From: Glandiceps talaboti
Lineage: Eukaryota > Hemichordata > Enteropneusta > Spengelidae
DNA length: 64,000 nt
Direction of reading: 5' to 3'
NCBI RefSeq assembly: GCF_964340395.1
Contig: NC_135561.1
Coordinates: 11,054,732 to 11,118,731, forward strand
Positions 60,421 through 64,000 of the stretch are shown one piece after another. The first letter of the stretch is position 1; each line of letters begins with the position of its first letter. The position numbers were made by a program, and so were the translations under genes. The notes under the pieces are model-generated. The model was given only the letters and a program-made list of their open reading frames with translations. It did not search any database and was not told where the DNA came from.

Positions 60421-61450
60421 GGTCAGGTTACCAGAAACACTGATTTTTTTTAAAATTTTTGCCTTACATGAATTAGATCCCACCCTATCATCGGACTATC
60501 ATCAGGTTCACACAGTATATTCAGTGAACATTATTGAACCAGCAATATTGAACTAACACAAATAAATTGTTCACAAAGACTATGAAATCTGGGTGCCCTT
60601 TTACGGCAAATTGGCTTGCCACAGACACACAAGTACTTGTACCTGACTATTACTTAATGTTATTGCCACATCAGTTACTATAGAAACTAGAAAACCTTCA
60701 TTTTAAGAGTTTTACAAAATTGTTTTTTTGTAGTAGTTTACGTTTTTAGAATCCACTATAATTCTACACTATTGACGTTATTTGCCTTAGAGATAATTTA
60801 ATTTACGTCATTTTATCAAATTTAATTTAGTAATATATCATAGAATGGAAATGGAAAAAAAATAAAGACCAATCACTTTTTAATATTATAGAAAATGGCA
60901 GAATTATGTGAATATATCGCTCTTCAGAAAACTGTAAAATAAGCAAATAAATAAATAAAACCAAAGCAACCATCATAACAATCAAAACATATACCTATCA
61001 TTAGCAAAAATAAACTGATTCATATTTTTTTTTGTCTGCAATTTTGGTGAAAAATTGTGAATCCTGACTACATTGTTCTTTTGCATATTAATTCTTTCTA
61101 CGAATTCACAACCTGACAATGATGAATCACAGGATGTGGTTGTCATGGAAACCATGATGAAGACTGGTTGGATGTGTAAGATGGTGATGTCATAACAACA
61201 GCATACACAATGGAACTAAATAACATGGCCTTTGAGCCTAGCATTGTACAATGTATAAATAACACCTTCACACAAGAACATTTTTGTTTGTGTAACACAG
61301 GGCTGTATTTGATTTGTGGCTTTTGTGGCAGTTACTGAGTTTAATAGCAGGTAAATAAAGATGCATATATACACAATGTGGAAATACAAGAAATTTTTAC
61401 TTGATTTTATCTTTTTATGTACAACATCAAATATGGCAGAAAAACAAAGA

Positions 61451-61519
61451 GAAAGACAGACAGGCAGATAGACAGAGACAGAGAGAAAGTAAGACAGTGA
61501 CAGACAGACAGACAGACAT

Positions 61520-61610
<91 letters not shown>

Positions 61611-61630
61611 TGTACAAAGACAGACAGATG
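61451..61630 (+). repeat. (CAGA)n microsatellite
   Basis: It is about 110 bp of pure CAGA with impure flanks. The frames across it are artefacts. Confidence 0.98.
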
Positions 61631-62359
61631 GGAGAGAGATGGAAAGGGAGCATATAAGAGAGGTGGAAGAAAAGAGGGACAAAGAGTTCAAAAGAGAACA
61701 AAGTGAAAGCGACATTGAGAAACAGCGTGCAAGAACAGATCAAGGGAAAAAGTGATAAACAAAGAACTAGCACACACAAAAAAAAAAAAATCAGGTATGA
61801 ATGATAAAGAAAGCGAAAAAGATACAGTGATGAATAAATTAAATCTTTCATTTCCTGACAACTCTGAATGTTACTGGACTGAAAGAGATGAGCAAGTATA
61901 CCTATTTGGCTGGTATCTGACTCTTACACAATCAAATGTCATATAGTCAATTAAATCGCACCCATCATTTTTAACTATACCATGTAATCAAAGATATACA
62001 TCTTTGACATTTACAGTGACTACATGTAAAAATATAATAAAAAGTATATCCACTCACACACACACAGTCTCTCTTGTTTATACAACTCTAACTAAATCAG
62101 TGAGATGAGATCATTGTGATTTTTTTTCATTTCAGTTAAATTTACAGCTGTAATATTCCTTTAAATTAATGGTTTCTGGGTATGTCTGTGTTTAAATTTG
62201 TTTGTATATTATGTCTTTGTGTATGTCTTGTGTATTAACAAAAAGCACCTATGTAGCAGAACTAAGAAATGTATGTGTTTAAATACCGTATGTTACATAT
62301 ATGTACATATGTACATGTATACTTCAATATATACATTCATGTATGTATACATATGTAGG

Positions 62360-62880
<521 letters not shown>

Positions 62881-64000
62881 TGGATATGCCTATATTTCTG
62901 TATGACTTTGTACATGTGTGTGTTTGTTAATTATATTTTTTCTGATAGGAATACCATATGTGTATTCATTACCAGCTCTGACTCTGAGTGAGTGCAATGG
63001 TACAACGTACTACAAGAACATAGGTGAAGTATTTTCTACCATATTGTTGAAGGTATTGTTGAAACAGATCACACAATATCTGACACACTTCCTATCTATT
63101 TCAAGTCAATGAACATTGACTTATAATGGTATATTTATGTAATGGATCATATGTAGTATGAATATTTGCCTATGCCAAGTACGTTTTGTAAGTGTTGCTG
63201 GTATAGGCCACTAGCTTCCACTCTATGCAAATGTACATGGTGTTTGATACCAATGGACACTGGGTTTATTACATTTGATGGTTGACACTAGTCTATGCAT
63301 GTAAGATGTATACCCTATATATATAGTACAGTGTACTTTGATGGTTGACACTAGTCTATGCATGTAAGATGTATACATATATACACTTTGAATCCTTTAA
63401 ATAATAGATGTAAGAAAGTTATGGCAAAGAAAATGAGTCATCGTGATGTTTTCAAAACTCTCCAGACCCTCTTATATTTTGTATCCTACAGCTTTGGATG
63501 TTTTAACTTTGGCATCTGAAGGGATTACTACAGTACATGTAAGATCATTATTATAGGTAGGATCATTATTTGGGTCAAAACAACTCTTTCCGAAAACTGT
63601 TTTTTACACCAAAATGTTAATCCTAATCCAGCACAAGCATGAAACATCTTAAGACGCTATCTGTGGGTTTGAGTCCTTCCTCATGTCTAGAGGAACGAAG
63701 AGCTGAGATAAAAATTTCAAATTCAAATGACATTCAATAACATCATACTTGGGCTAATCACTCACAAAATTCTACATTATGCTGTTATATAGCAACAGTT
63801 CCCCTTGGCTTTCAGAAACGGGAAATAGTTACTATAGTCCACGGGTACAAGAAATCTACTAGTGCCAGAACTGGGCCAGGTAGTACAATGTATATACATG
63901 TATTTATGGTACGCATTGACAAATTAACAAAATACTGTTCTTTGTAAAATAAGAAGAACTAGTAAACACTTGAATAGCTGTTCTTTATTATTTTATATTT

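Noticed and set aside
60560-60640. Minus-strand CVCGKPICRKR string as an IBR exon
   Set aside because: The spacing does not fit IBR and no matching splice donor or phase was found.

Overview
The window is intron-rich animal nuclear DNA: AT-rich, with GT-AG introns, long microsatellites and many short inverted-repeat (foldback) elements. The proteins and the 12 to 20 kb introns fit a non-vertebrate bilaterian, probably a marine deuterostome or lophotrochozoan. I cannot name the species. I see no bacterial gene, tRNA, rRNA or CRISPR array.

Three protein-coding genes are supported by exons whose splice sites and reading phases fit together exactly. (1) An aspartyl/asparaginyl beta-hydroxylase (ASPH) gene lies on the minus strand at 802-7335. 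Seven coding exons are present and the 3' end is off the left edge. It encodes a compact type II membrane protein with a short TPR-like linker. (2) A complete Kelch-like (BTB-BACK-Kelch) gene lies on the plus strand at 20466-27018, with six coding exons and 564 residues. (3) The 3' part of an RNF217-type RBR E3 ubiquitin ligase gene lies on the minus strand at 39211-58489. It holds the RING2 exon and two separate, homologous terminal exons, each encoding a membrane helix and a basic tail. The RING1/IBR exons must lie beyond the right edge.

Layout: 1-7.4 kb ASPH; 7.4-20.4 kb intergenic, repeat-rich; 20.4-27.0 kb Kelch-like gene with a 45-bp minisatellite in intron 3 and tandem copies of the start of its last exon; 27.0-39.2 kb possible long 3'UTR or intergenic DNA with a 47-bp, 16-copy array; 39.2-58.5 kb RNF217-like gene with a CCAAT-box minisatellite between the two alternative last exons; 58.5-64 kb its upstream intron, rich in repeats and microsatellites.

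The three genes have no evident pathway in common: ER hydroxylation of EGF-like domains, a CUL3 substrate adaptor and a membrane RBR ligase. The most interesting observations are the duplicated RNF217 terminal exons, the decayed acceptor and exon copies in the Kelch-like gene, the 31-bp-spaced CCAAT array, CTCF-like and nuclear-receptor DR1 motifs, and several TTAA-ended foldback families. All calls come from reading the sequence; no search was run.
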